Source: Sphingomonas jatrophae (GTDB lineage Bacteria; Pseudomonadota; Alphaproteobacteria; Sphingomonadales; Sphingomonadaceae). From it: a stretch of 64,000 nucleotides of DNA. Shown here in pieces: positions 55,401 to 63,433 of the stretch; position 1 is the first letter of the stretch; each line of letters opens with the position of its first letter. Below the pieces are notes generated by a model. The model was not told where the DNA came from and did not search any database. It saw only the letters and a list, made by a program, of their open reading frames with translations. Position numbers and translations under genes: made by a program. Location of the stretch: NCBI RefSeq assembly GCF_900113315.1, contig NZ_FOZG01000002.1, positions 930,001 to 994,000 of the forward strand. Reading direction: 5' to 3'.

Positions 55401-55932
55401 AGAAATTACCGAACGGGGTGTCGTTGTTGAAGTCGGCGTCCGTAATGCCGAGCGTCGAGGCGATCATCGCGCCGACATTGACGTTCGCGCCCGAGCCGAA
55501 CGTGATCCCCTGCGGATTGATCAGATAGACCGAGACGTTCGGATCGGACTGGATCGTGCCGCTGATGCCGCTGGCACCACCGGCGCCGATCACGCGGTTC
55601 AGCACCGCCGCGTCGCCGCCCGAACCATTGTTGAACTGCACCACGTTCGGCGTCGCCGCATCGACCCGGCCGACGTTGAACGTGTTCCAGTTGATGATCG
55701 AGCGGGACGAACCGAGATCGACGTCCAGCCGCGTCCCCGCCCCGGTGACATCGCCCGGCGCGGTCGCCGCGCCATCGACGCGGAACCCGACCGTACCTGC
55801 ACCAACGGACGCGCCGGAGGGCAGCGCCGGCTGCGCCGCAACGCGCGCGGGTGTCGTGATGCCGATCACGCCGCCGACGAGCGCGGTGGTCAGCGAGAGC
55901 TTGGCCCGGAGGCTTGTGCGCGTGTTCGACAT
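43438..55932 (-). CDS. Giant TpsA-type filamentous-haemagglutinin-like exoprotein
   Basis: A 4164-residue secreted beta-helix protein. A long signal peptide (about residues 1-34, ending PARVAAQ) precedes the TPS secretion domain (about 35-300) with SIINWNTFNVG, VVQFNN, NRVIG and the diagnostic NPQGITFG. The rest is Gly/Ala/Thr-rich beta-helix repeat. Between about residues 1150 and 3030, an [AT]ARDDIAIRA module recurs eleven times, each usually followed by ADALL...GNDID. The C terminus carries the only cysteines I see: C4081, C4090, C4148 and C4156. The protein should be exported through the TpsB encoded just upstream (19-base gap) and act as a surface adhesin or fibre. The enormous antisense open frames across it are artefacts of its GC-rich repetitive codons. 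Confidence 0.95.
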   Translation of the reverse strand: MSNTRTSLRAKLSLTTALVGGVIGITTPARVAAQPALPSGASVGAGTVGFRVDGAATAPGDVTGAGTRLDVDLGSSRSIINWNTFNVGRVDAATPNVVQFNNGSGGDAAVLNRVIGAGGASGISGTIQSDPNVSVYLINPQGITFGSGANVNVGAMIASTLGITDADFNNDTPFGNFSTQFTGTGGAINISGGTISTRGDLVFIGAQVTATGGTQSAGGDTGFIVGQDVTVARTTGSPLAFTIAAGSTVDADMTVNSTVNGQTVTLGFARAAGGGIARSLLVGGRIEATSAVATDRGIVLAAGSVFSPSVSMPSNLQDSGIVQSAGAAPAGLVSGGRINVQGAGAVSLAGNMTAGGQLTVGGTSVSVTGTVSAGGNYNVGSGSSITLGGTQSANGAVSVRASSSITGNAGLVLTANAAGASATAADNGLTLRTTDANGSINFATATPGTTTTSLVAGTAASRTDLTIVQLGDGSPLALGNVTANSLLSTTLGTPPTATPGVSRLSGNLRFNNLDLNQSFSASTLNGSIAVGAVTIRGDGQTLTLDARGGPPAGLVTATGNLAADGAITVTGQGAVNLAGLSTRDGDATITSTGSNVFVTGGVAGTSPVTGDVSIEGGSVTLGDAGGAARVLAATGGVTLTARGAGTITGRSGLTLTGNSGGAGSEAITFVPGAGGIAFAGTTIIGGTAADGTPNRSSDVFVGAGDTPLTLGNVTARTLAPSGSVGGIVRSTAFTAGTLDVANTLDVRALSISTQAVTVRNSGALLRFTSDGGTIGTGALTNSGGNVTLNAIGGGTINVGNIVSAGATTATGSNLVTTGTINAGDDVTVRGSTVTVGAITASPAGADVILEALGDNLIAPTIIAGGNVSLTASLDVTVPGAISADGTYDVTGNAVGLGVDADAETQRAGGAVTITARTGGITGGENLTLQSGSGAGANLTLRTNAAGQAINFAANSQLNGGSETTRTAVILATADQAGATTLGNVRAAALRSSVGAGGILDGVTRTGNLTVGAVDLTGATLALTSTGGNVSVGAINVTGANNGVSLTAANGALTNSTGAAALAAMSASGGIILTARDGFSTGQLTSTGADGSTAPDITATSTAGTLTAAGASAVLGNVRLSGATGLTVTAAEGVDIALTTDTGTITASTLTARDDIAVRGPSLQGGTWRSGATVGGLAATDAAGVADTLAGGTLVGADIDATGGRLLLTTAQAGLNSVSSNDDLRLTATDTLLQLGGGSVAGNATLTKTGATDLLSVTGTLNIGTANGNAATLGSAVIRSQTAAQLNTVIASGDLDVQSTGVGLVNAITLTNGGGRDVVLRAAGTIVATTLSARDDIVIRAGAAAFATGTSWTSGTGVAGLGAADVTGAADAVLGAGALAGNDIDVAANAITIQRIDARGTGSDIRLDGAIVQPLAEADFYATAGGNVTLNSAVQARDIAISAGERVSVLALTARDDVAIRGGAGGISTGTITSGATANGAGPTDAAGAADALLPAVNFTGQDVDLASSGPITFAAIQSADDVRINGGGTIGDAAADLVITATGAIALGNTAIGRDIALNGASVSTAALNARDDIAIRADTATGTISTGAMQSGVEVGGLAPVETGAAGAADLLAGGLLAGADIDARGATVLATTATANGAQGDLRLTATARRLELGTGTAGADVLLTKQGADTNDLIVTGTVTAGTAAGAPASVTIVSATNVRLNNAVALADPLSATQARDVNVTATGAVRAGTLTAARDVRVTAGADAEIAGTVQAGRDYLVQGGRVLLGETNVAVRQQANGRVRIVSTAGGIDGRAGLTLVANQDDMAAGAESLVLDATGGNIAFVEGTTLLGGATNRASNIGVRLATPGSSLTLGTVAARSLRGTDATGTTFGALALDAGNVAFVGDVSVRAGLQVTTSGDIATRKVTVTGFDGARQSLVLSGRSLTATDTLAAEGDVSLSTGLGLLSLNASGGALGAQARGGNLTIVAGGDATGTGIAAAGSVTSTVAGNDSIAVVRAGLIVPLIGETDPNPDGVTVPPASAGLNPADATLTAGSMTKTLVSAGRDVAIRTTTGDATVQDVSAGDDIAIRAAGAIVGTGWVSGVAPSLDAAGAADTLVGAVDLTGNDIDVAGSSVRIGAATANGFLSDIRIAGPVSGGDPAGDLSLTAGGNISLTNDAVARDVALGAGGFISTAGITAQDDIALRAGGGIGVGALQSGVGAIDATGVADTLVGATLDGNDIDIAGASFGGTTITTGNAGGDLAVLARSDALVFTTGDIAGAARIEKQGGVDELQVTTLTTGGATPAAPTTILSSTSIRLGTVTSQSGTLTVTAANEATGIGAGGRATLTTLDAASDVLVTAGTLARLATVTAARDFAGTTNGAGAPTIDVTAASAGRDIALSTGTLVATTLAAGDDIAIRTTGTATGLSWTSGATIGGTTRGDAPGAADTLLTGVDLTGRDTDVAATAITIGTVRAVGADADIRLSSASVTGGTVDGDLDLGAGRDIVLTGNAAGRDVALGAARDITVARIDARDDIAIRATGAVVTGDLASGVTVGGLGPVDAAGVADALLGGGTALAGNDIQVDGGTVRISNAAASGVDGDLRVTAGSGRLEVTGTGSAGRNVSLTKLGTTDTLVAGTLIAGRDVTGNSATSATIGTAEAGRDVAIGTAIDLTLGTGTGRDIALNAGGNVIATTLAARDDIAIRAGGTVTGDSWTSGAAADEPGSADALLTGIDMTGNDIDVAGTAIAINRASANGAGSDVRLRGPVTSGSGGANDLAITTGGDITLIDAAQGRDVALSAGGAVTAVAIIARDDVAIRAGGAIRTAAIVSGGSIGGLGPVDVAGAADALTGTALAGNDIDAAGASFFAPSATANGTGGDLRLTATTGRLELTSGSVGGRTTLTKLGGDDLLLVNGLTGGIASADADVTLTSDTAIQFGVVAAATGNVTLTAKTDIGPISGALFNSLVAIGETKDIRVVAGRNVTLGNVSSGRDLAVVAGTAGGSAGTIDLTNAGARDIALTARGGDILTGNLSARDDIAVRADGNISGSTWSSGTLAGADSDASGVADVLVTGDAAAGSRWARTSLTGAADIVASAGGAITITSLTATGGNLGVDAASITVTGTTVDRDAALTARTGSIQLDTLASGGAAALTAADAITANRLETGPLTATAGGAIRVVSLTSGPATIDGGSVTIDQLRSGDLSVRARTGDLTLASATADRADVTGAATLTTDAGDIIVGQLGVTGPASFTSASDVRLRTVSSGGAMTIVAGAGEVTGIDGGRADLTAGGALTITGGTLVRLGSASAGSDLAVTADTIDVTNATATAGALSLVADVGSIALGTGAAGTSATIDAGTTAAIGTLSAGDAASVRSRGATTIGTIRTTRGPITLDGAALTVGTAAAGGALAATARSGDLTLTSGRAGGTATLTSGGSGDIVVTTLTSGGATTITSASDARLGDIVATGGALQVTAAAGEVTGIGAGAANLRSGNGAVTVTGGTLARLGTVDAGTLIDVSTDRIATTRATARGGLLRLVADVGDLTLGDGSATTSATLTATGAVTVTGGVAAAGGDTTIRGASATIGTASASQALTLTTTGAATLANGTAGGNATLAIGGPLSVTSAITAGGALSINAASATIENATGGTNATLAIAGNLRVRGKLEATRGNLAVTAASADAAGLGIGTAVSGQAMTLTATAGNLQLTSATAGTTFELNAANEAVIGLASAEGTGGVTVGGSGRTAANSAVIRANELDLYGPLTAGAVQLVNRSPVGATTATMVLGDFTAGTSGASGTTIAAPTGGFDLTAAQFNRITSPTITLVQTFGDAARNVVIGNVTLAAGTGSSRIDVLTTGRIDLYGTVTDAGAISAGRTLQLGGTRSAIVATGGSAGTPEDVGRASLIVATATPQGGGRILLGGVTQGTPGPTLSGDATVDLRANRIAFGLRSDFLGQPDATDATSLNLSGNGTGIDFSRVAREFISNSTSTLYNSAARNPANTYADGANLLTATTLRVTYGDYALFQNTGQPNRANPNTGVVAGNLVSLTSQGPSSGPAGPNGLALFGVINQLQGSSAALQGGSVIVLNTLNPANSRINGCLVGSGGGGCLINAVATPLLNIFDEARANIFRTADDLAVQFDPVVGTNNESLFSDLGTIDFQFDDQKCDPATDSTCPAETPTDQ
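46860..52480 (-). repeat. Degenerate super-repeats inside TpsA
   Basis: The codons for the ARDDIAIRA module recur near 52468, 51925, 51562, 51211, 49720, 49375, 48732, 48372, 47870, 47530 and 46863. Intervals alternate between about 345-363 bases and about 500-670 bases (one gap of about 1490), suggesting a two-part super-repeat of roughly 280-340 residues that was duplicated several times. Confidence 0.75.
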
Positions 55933-55951
55933 CTTGTCTCTCCTGCCCCGC

Positions 55952-57751
55952 TTACTTGACGGTGGGGCTGAACTGGCCCGTGATCGACAGCAGCAGCCGA
56001 TCCGGCGCGCGCTTCGCGCCGGGGATCAGCAGCGCCTTGTCGCGCGGGCGGGCATAGGTAATCTCGGCGAGCAGGCGGTTGGCCCAGCCGATGCGCAGGC
56101 CGCCGCCGAAGCTGTCCAGCGTGCGGCGGTTCTCGATCGCGTTGCTGTCGAGATTGCGGATGTAGACGAGGTCGTAGAAGCCGAAGAGGTCGGTCCGCAC
56201 CTCGCTCGACTGGAAGATCTTGGCACGCGGTTCGATCCGCACCGCCACCGCGCGGTCGGCGCTGTTCGCACCCGGATCATAGCCGCGGCCGAAGGTGAGG
56301 TTGCCGAGCGAATATTCCTCGAAGTTGAGGAGCGGCCCGCTGGAATATTGCGCCCTTGCGCCGGCATAGAGGCTGAAGATCGGCCCCAGCCCGACGATGC
56401 CGTCCAGCTCGCCGCGCACCACCGAGGCCTGCGGATCGCCCTCGAAGCGCGACGGCGTGTAGCCGCCCTTGGTCTCGGCCCGCCTGCTCGCCTTGAGCAC
56501 GTTGAGCCCCTGGCGCACCTCCACCTCGCCGCGCAGGAACCACTTGTCCGCGCCGTCCGGCCGCCGCTCGCCCGCGGACGCTTCCATGCGCAGGAAGGCG
56601 ACGCGCAGCTTGTCGCGGTTGAGCGGCGAGCTGGAGCCGTTGGCGTGGACGCGCGTGCGCTGCTCGATCAGTTCGAAGCCGCCGGACATGCTGGCATTGT
56701 TGTTGACCGAGCGGGTGATCGGCATGCGCAGCTCGATCCCGCCGATCAGCGATTGGGAGCGCAGGTCCAGCTCGCCCACGTCCGGCCGCGACCAGGCATA
56801 GGTGAAGCTGCCGGCCAGCGTCGTGCCGCTGCTGCCCAGCCCCATGATGTGGCCGGCCTGCGCGACGATCTGCTCTTGGAAATCGAAGGTCGAGGAAGCG
56901 CCGACATAGGTGACGTCGGCAGCGCCGGTCAGCCCGTAGAGTTCGCCGCGGACATAGCCCGTCTCGCGGCCGAGCTGGCGCGAGCCGTAATTCTGCACGT
57001 TGGCCAGCAGCGAGAAGCGCTTGTAGACCACCGTCAGCTCGCCGATCACCTCGCCGGGCTGCGCATTGGCGGGGCGCAGCGCCAGCTGCACATCGAGGCC
57101 GGGGATATCGCCCGCCAGCAGCAGCACCCGCTCGGCATCGCGCTCGTTGAGCGGGGTCAGCGCCTTCAGCTGCTCGATCCGGGCGGCCAGCACGTCGCGA
57201 TAGGGGCCGGCATCGCCGCGCACCCGCACCTCGACGATCTTGGCGGTGACGACCTCGAGCCGCAGCGCGCCATCCTCGATCCGCTGCGGCGGGATCTGCA
57301 CGGAGGCGACATAGCCTGCGGCCCGCAGCCGTGCGGCCGCCTTGTCGCGAATGTCGCAGACGATCTTCACCGGCTGCGATCCTGGCGGAGTCGCACTGGC
57401 GATGTCGGCCAGCAGGGTGCGGATCTCGGGGGCGAGCGGGGTGGGCGAAGGCTGGCCGCCCTCGCTCAGCACGCTCGGCCCGACGAAGTCGATCGAGCGG
57501 ATCTGCACCTGGATGTCGTAATTGGCGAGCGGGCAAGGCGCCGTCGGCACCGCCGCGTCCGCCTCCACCCGGATGCGCGGCGCGGCCGTCGCGGGATCCG
57601 GCTTGGGCAGGTCGAGCTGTTGCGGTGTGGGTGTCGCCTGGACGGCGCCTAATCCGGGCGGTGGTGCCAATGGTGCCTGCGCCAGCACTGGCCCAGCCAA
57701 GCACATGGCAAGGCCGGCGGACATACGGGCCGCCGGAACGCGAAACAGCAT
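55952..57751 (-). CDS. TpsB outer-membrane transporter (ShlB/FhaC/HecB family)
   Basis: A 599-residue Omp85-type pore that exports TpsA. A signal peptide (about 1-25, ending GPVLAQ) is followed by a Pro-rich segment, POTRA domains (about 75-275; IRSIDFVGPSVLSEGG, RLRAAGYVASVQIPPQRIEDGALRLEVV, LNERDAERVLLLAGDIPGLDV) and a 16-stranded barrel. The L6-loop motif appears as FGRGYDPG and the barrel closes with LLLSITGQFSPTVK. Two cysteines (C73 and C132) flank the first POTRA region, which is unusual. I chose the ATG at 57751, with GGGGGG upstream; the open frame extends 50 codons further without support. It is the first gene of the tpsB-tpsA-chat operon. Confidence 0.94.
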   Translation of the reverse strand: MLFRVPAARMSAGLAMCLAGPVLAQAPLAPPPGLGAVQATPTPQQLDLPKPDPATAAPRIRVEADAAVPTAPCPLANYDIQVQIRSIDFVGPSVLSEGGQPSPTPLAPEIRTLLADIASATPPGSQPVKIVCDIRDKAAARLRAAGYVASVQIPPQRIEDGALRLEVVTAKIVEVRVRGDAGPYRDVLAARIEQLKALTPLNERDAERVLLLAGDIPGLDVQLALRPANAQPGEVIGELTVVYKRFSLLANVQNYGSRQLGRETGYVRGELYGLTGAADVTYVGASSTFDFQEQIVAQAGHIMGLGSSGTTLAGSFTYAWSRPDVGELDLRSQSLIGGIELRMPITRSVNNNASMSGGFELIEQRTRVHANGSSSPLNRDKLRVAFLRMEASAGERRPDGADKWFLRGEVEVRQGLNVLKASRRAETKGGYTPSRFEGDPQASVVRGELDGIVGLGPIFSLYAGARAQYSSGPLLNFEEYSLGNLTFGRGYDPGANSADRAVAVRIEPRAKIFQSSEVRTDLFGFYDLVYIRNLDSNAIENRRTLDSFGGGLRIGWANRLLAEITYARPRDKALLIPGAKRAPDRLLLSITGQFSPTVK

Positions 57752-57849
57752 ACAGAGCCCCCCTTGGTCAGGTGCGTGCCCGCCCCCAACACCATGCCTG
57801 CACGCGACCCGCGATGAGCCATTGTTTGACTCACCTATTCTTTGATCGC

Positions 57850-57879
57850 GTCGTAAGCGTGCGCCGCTCTTCCTGTCAA
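57850..57879 (-). promoter_or_regulatory. Possible sigma-70-type promoter of the tpsB-tpsA-chat operon
   Basis: In the 270-base gap between divergent tpsB and acs, the minus strand has a perfect TTGACA (57879-57874) and, 18 bases on, TACGAC (57855-57850), a weak match to the -10 box. The predicted transcript start lies about 90 bases before the tpsB ATG. The rest of the gap holds no gene. Confidence 0.35.
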
Positions 57880-58021
57880 TTCGTTCATGTGATCGCAACA
57901 TGGCATGCCTGCCGTAGCGGCATGTTCGTCGCGCGGCGCGTCACGCTTGTCGCAGGGGCGGCGCTTGCGCGCGGCCCGCGGGCGGGGGATAGGAGGTTGA
58001 AAGACGAAGACGGAGAGCGGT

Positions 58022-59962
<1,941 letters not shown>

Positions 59963-60084
59963 TCCTGACTGCCGGCCCCGTGCTTTCACCTGCCGCGCGA
60001 AGGCGATAGGGCGGGGCCAACGTCGCTGAACCGTCAGCGAGCGCGCTCGTTCTCGGGCGCGGGCCAGCATCCACGGAGCCGAAC

Positions 60085-61434
60085 ATGGCGGATTTTGATT
60101 ACGACCTCTTCGTCATCGGCGCAGGGTCGGGCGGGGTGCGCGCCGCGCGCGTCTCCGCGGCACATGGCGCGAAGGTCGCCGTGGCGGAGGAGCACAAGGT
60201 CGGCGGCACCTGCGTGATCCGCGGCTGCGTGCCGAAGAAGCTGCTCGTCTATGGCGCGCATTTCGCCGAGGATCTGGCGGATGCGCGCCGCTTCGGCTGG
60301 GACGTGCCCGATTGCGCCTTCTCCTGGCCGACGCTGCGCGAGAACGTGCTGTCCGAAGTGGCGCGGCTGGAGGGCATCTACACGCAGACGCTCGGCAATA
60401 ACGGCGTCGAGGTAATCAAGGAACGCGCGGTGCTGACCGGCCCCAACGCGATCCGCCTCGCCTCGGGCCGTGAGCTGACGGCCAGGACCATCCTGATCGC
60501 CACCGGCGCCACGCCCGACGTGCCGAACGTGCCCGGCTGCGAACATGGCATCACCTCGAACGAGGTGTTCCACCTGGAAACGCTGCCCAAGCGCGTCGTG
60601 ATCGCCGGCGGCGGCTACATCGCCAACGAATTCGCCGGCATCTTCCACGAATTCGGCGCGCAGGTGACCCTGGTCAACCGCTCCGACGTGATCCTGCGCG
60701 GCTATGACGAGCAGATCCGCGATCGCCTCCTCCAGATCAGCATGACCAAAGGGATCGACTTCCGCTTCCACGCCGCGTTCGACCGGGTGGAAAAGGCCGC
60801 GGACGGCACGATCACGGTGCACCTGAAGGATGCCAAGCAGCCGCTGGAATGCGATCTGCTGCTGTTCGCGACCGGCCGCCGCCCGAATACGGACTCGCTC
60901 GGCCTCGACGCCGCCGGCGTCGAGCTGGACGACAAGGGCGCCGTCCGCGTCGACGACGACAACCGCACCAACATCGCATCCATCTACGCGGTGGGCGATG
61001 TCACCAACCGCGTGCAGCTGACCCCGGTCGCGATCCGTGAGGGCCAAGCCTTTGCCGACACGGTGTTCGGCAACAAGCCGCACCGGGTCGACTATGGCTG
61101 CATCCCGAGTGCGGTGTTCAGCCACCCGCCGCTTGCCGGCGTCGGCCTGACGGAAAGCCAGGCGAAGACCAAGTTCGGCTCGGTCAAGGTCTATGCGTCC
61201 GACTTCCGCGCCATGAAGAACGTGCTGGCCGACCGGCACGAGCGCGCGCTCTACAAGATGATCTGCGATCCGGTGACGGACAAGGTTCTGGGCCTGCACA
61301 TGATCGGCCCGGACGCACCCGAAATCCTTCAAGCGGCGGCGATCGCGGTCAAGGCCGGGCTCACCAAGCAGGCGTTCGACGACACGGTGGCGCTGCACCC
61401 GTCGATGGCGGAGGAACTCGTCCTCCTGAAGTGA
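60085..61434 (+). CDS. gor: Glutathione-disulfide reductase
   Basis: A 449-residue FAD/NADPH flavoenzyme that reduces oxidised glutathione in the cytoplasm. The FAD-binding GAGSGGVRAAR is followed by the redox-active disulfide GGTCVIRGCVPKK (C43/C48). The NADPH domain has GGGYIANEFAG. The second FAD motif is YAVGDVTNRVQLTPVA. The C-terminal HPSMAEE holds the catalytic base His of the dimer interface. The VIRGC variant and the arginine-containing NADPH region suit Gor rather than lipoamide or mercuric reductase. It lies 122 bases after acs. Confidence 0.94.
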   Translation: MADFDYDLFVIGAGSGGVRAARVSAAHGAKVAVAEEHKVGGTCVIRGCVPKKLLVYGAHFAEDLADARRFGWDVPDCAFSWPTLRENVLSEVARLEGIYTQTLGNNGVEVIKERAVLTGPNAIRLASGRELTARTILIATGATPDVPNVPGCEHGITSNEVFHLETLPKRVVIAGGGYIANEFAGIFHEFGAQVTLVNRSDVILRGYDEQIRDRLLQISMTKGIDFRFHAAFDRVEKAADGTITVHLKDAKQPLECDLLLFATGRRPNTDSLGLDAAGVELDDKGAVRVDDDNRTNIASIYAVGDVTNRVQLTPVAIREGQAFADTVFGNKPHRVDYGCIPSAVFSHPPLAGVGLTESQAKTKFGSVKVYASDFRAMKNVLADRHERALYKMICDPVTDKVLGLHMIGPDAPEILQAAAIAVKAGLTKQAFDDTVALHPSMAEELVLLK

Positions 61435-61449
61435 TCCGCCGCTCCCGCT

Positions 61450-62064
61450 CTAGCGATAGGGCGGGAGGTTGCGGGGTGCGGGCGCGCTATAGCCGTCATC
61501 CGGCGCGGCATAGCCGTCGTCGTAACCGTCCGGGCCATCCTCATAGCTGTCGTCCGCTGGCGGACGGTAACGCGAGGGCGGGGGAGGCGGCGGTGGCGCG
61601 TCGTCCCGCCAGTCCCGCCCGTCGGCATAGCGGCCGGCCCCGCGATAGACGGGGGGCGGCGGGGCGTAGCGGCCATTGCCATAGCTGCCATACCGCTCCT
61701 CATATCCGGCGCAGGCCTCGCGCACGCCGTCATTGCAGGCGGCCACCCGCTCGCGCCAGCGCGCCAGATCCTGCCGGTGCTCGGCGGAGCGGCGGCGGTA
61801 ATCGTCCCGCGCGCGCCGGTTCTCGGCCAGCTCCCGTTCGTAATCGGCCCGGTCCCGCGCATAATCGCCGCCGATCGGCGGCGCATTGGCGGCATCGTCG
61901 GCGCCGTAATCGTCCTGTTCCACGTCTTGCTGCGCGTTCAGCCGTGCCGTTTCGCGCTGCTCGGCGCGATACTGGCCGGGGGCGGGCGCGCCGTAGCGCG
62001 ATTGTGCCGCGGCCGGTGCGGTCAGCCCGGCGGCCAAGGCGATCAGGGACAGGACATGCTTCAT
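61450..62064 (-). CDS. Secreted Pro/Tyr/Asp-rich hypothetical protein
   Basis: A 204-residue protein with a signal peptide (MKHVLSLIALAAGLTAPAAAQ). The mature part has a charged, probably coiled-coil segment (about 60-110, rich in RADYERELAENRRARDDYRRR-type sequence) with two cysteines (AACNDGVREACAGYEE), then a disordered Pro-rich and Tyr-Asp-rich tail. I cannot assign a family. The ATG at 62064 is chosen because 20 extra upstream codons precede the signal peptide without support. It converges on gor, with only 15 bases between the stops. Confidence 0.7.
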   Translation of the reverse strand: MKHVLSLIALAAGLTAPAAAQSRYGAPAPGQYRAEQRETARLNAQQDVEQDDYGADDAANAPPIGGDYARDRADYERELAENRRARDDYRRRSAEHRQDLARWRERVAACNDGVREACAGYEERYGSYGNGRYAPPPPVYRGAGRYADGRDWRDDAPPPPPPPSRYRPPADDSYEDGPDGYDDGYAAPDDGYSAPAPRNLPPYR

Positions 62065-62155
62065 GGGATCGGCCCTCCTCCGGCCCGATCCACCGCCAAC
62101 GTGATCGCGACACACCCGTTCCAAACGGGTCGCTAACCATCCGATGATCAGGAGA

Positions 62156-62231
62156 TGGTGCCCAGGGACGGAATCGAACCGCCGACACCGTGATTTTCAG
62201 TCACGTGCTCTACCAACTGAGCTACCTGGGC
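62156..62231 (-). tRNA. tRNA-Phe (GAA)
   Basis: The minus strand folds into a complete 76-base cloverleaf: acceptor GCCCAGG / CCTGGGC, D arm TAGCTCAGTTGGTAGAGC, anticodon arm CGTGACTGAAAATCACG with anticodon GAA, T arm around GTTCGATTC, discriminator A and an encoded CCA. A hairpin (ACCCGTT / AACGGGT, 62114-62130) lies downstream and may help end the transcript. Confidence 0.97.
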
Positions 62232-62295
62232 ACGGGAGCGTTGGAAGGCGCGCCTTTAGGGGGGTGGATCGGCGCTGTCCAGCCTCTCGTTGCAG

Positions 62296-62466
62296 TCAGT
62301 CTTCCTCGTCCGCTACTTCGTCGATCGGACGCCCCGGCACGCGGTAGCCCTCTCCCATCCATTGCAGCAGATCCCGGTCGCGGCAGCCGCGCGAGCAGAA
62401 GGGGCGATAATCGGGGTTGGTGGGGGCGCCGCACAGCGGGCAGCCCTTAGCGCGCAGGTTCGACAT
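62296..62466 (-). CDS. yacG: DNA gyrase inhibitor / zinc protein YacG
   Basis: A 56-residue zinc-finger protein that in Escherichia coli binds GyrB and inhibits gyrase. The four zinc ligands are C9 and C12 in CPLCG and C24 and C28 in FCSRGC. The following RDRDLLQWMGEGYRVPG is the family signature. It overlaps the end of the RNase E/G-family gene by 20 bases, the usual arrangement in sphingomonads, so it is translation-coupled to it. Confidence 0.93.
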   Translation of the reverse strand: MSNLRAKGCPLCGAPTNPDYRPFCSRGCRDRDLLQWMGEGYRVPGRPIDEVADEED

Positions 62467-63433
62467 ATCCGCCGGAGATGGGCAGGTCGGCGTCCGCCCG
62501 CAAGCCGATATCGGTGCCCAGCCGCCGCGCCAGCTCGGCCTGCCACTCCGGCATGATCCGCGCCAGCACTGCTGACGCTGCCACCAGGGTGCGCCGCCCG
62601 TGCAGCGGCTCGCGCTCCGCCCGCCGCAGCAGCGCCAGCGCGGCCGACAGCGCGGGGTTGCCGCGGACCAGCTCGGGAATGGAGGCGCGCGACCGTGGGC
62701 GGACGATCTGGAGGAAGCCGAAGCCGTTGACCGCCGTGCGCTCGAACGGCTGCGGCAGGATCGCGTCCACCGCCGCTGCCGCCGCCGCGCGCGCCGGCTT
62801 GGCCACGGTCGGCAGATCGACGCCGATGGAGCCGCCGATATCCAGCCGCCGGATCGCCACCGCGGCGGCGCGCGCGCCCGCCACCGCCAGCGCATCCGCC
62901 CCAAGCTGGCCGTCGACGTCGAACAGGGTCATCGCCGGGGTGAGCGACAGGCGCAGCAGCCCGCCTGTGAAGGCGATCGCGCCCGATGCCGCCTCGTCCA
63001 GCAGTTCGGACCAGCCGGCCGCCTCAAGGGCATCCGGCTGGTGCGATAACAGGCGTCGCACCGGCACGCCCCCCGCGCCAAGCCGCTCGGCCAGCGTCGG
63101 TGCCGCGGCGGCCGCCGCACCCTGCTCTGCCAGGCGGGCATGCGCCGGCCGCAGGCGGCCTTCCTCGGGGATCGGCTCGCGCGTGATGACGACGCTGATC
63201 GCGGCGCCCTCGGACAGGCGCGGCGCGGGGCGGAGCAGCACCTCCTCGCCCCCGTCCAGCCGCACCACCGCGCGGTTCGTCTCGGGCAGCATCCGCAGCA
63301 ACCGGCCGCGGCAGACGGTGCCTTCGCGCAAGGCCCCGTCCCGCTCGATCCGTGCGGCAAGGATGGCATCGTCGTCGATCAGGGCAGCCCGCGTCTCGCC
63401 GACGCCCGCCTCCCAGACCCACTCAGCCGGCAA
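62447..63433 (-). CDS. Ribonuclease E/G-family protein (short form)
   Basis: A protein of about 328 residues resembling the RNase E/G catalytic core but shorter than Escherichia coli RNase G (489). It starts PAEWVWEAGVGETRAALIDDD, an S1-like strand set typical of sphingomonad versions, and includes GRLLRMLPETNRAVVRLDGG. The DNase I-like segment contains SLTPAMTLFDVDGQLG and later RRLDIGGSIGVDLPTVAK, corresponding to the Mg-binding Asp motif region (NLEAA...DIGG). The Zn-link CPxC motif of true RNase E/G is not seen. The frame is open upstream inside maf; the likely start is the TTG at 63433, overlapping the maf end. The maf-rng-yacG order is conserved in related genomes. Confidence 0.82.
   Translation of the reverse strand: MPAEWVWEAGVGETRAALIDDDAILAARIERDGALREGTVCRGRLLRMLPETNRAVVRLDGGEEVLLRPAPRLSEGAAISVVITREPIPEEGRLRPAHARLAEQGAAAAAAPTLAERLGAGGVPVRRLLSHQPDALEAAGWSELLDEAASGAIAFTGGLLRLSLTPAMTLFDVDGQLGADALAVAGARAAAVAIRRLDIGGSIGVDLPTVAKPARAAAAAAVDAILPQPFERTAVNGFGFLQIVRPRSRASIPELVRGNPALSAALALLRRAEREPLHGRRTLVAASAVLARIMPEWQAELARRLGTDIGLRADADLPISGGYVEPAR

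Noticed and set aside
44723-55959. Very long plus-strand open frames opposite TpsA (1674 and 1599 codons, plus others)
   Set aside because: They are antisense to a clear TpsA gene, have Ser/Pro/Val or Arg/Ala/Asp-biased filler composition, no recognisable domains, and arise from the GC-rich repetitive codons.
62156-62231. tRNA-Phe as an integration site for a genomic island
   Set aside because: No integrase, no direct repeat of the tRNA 3' end and no island boundary were seen; flanking genes are ordinary housekeeping genes.
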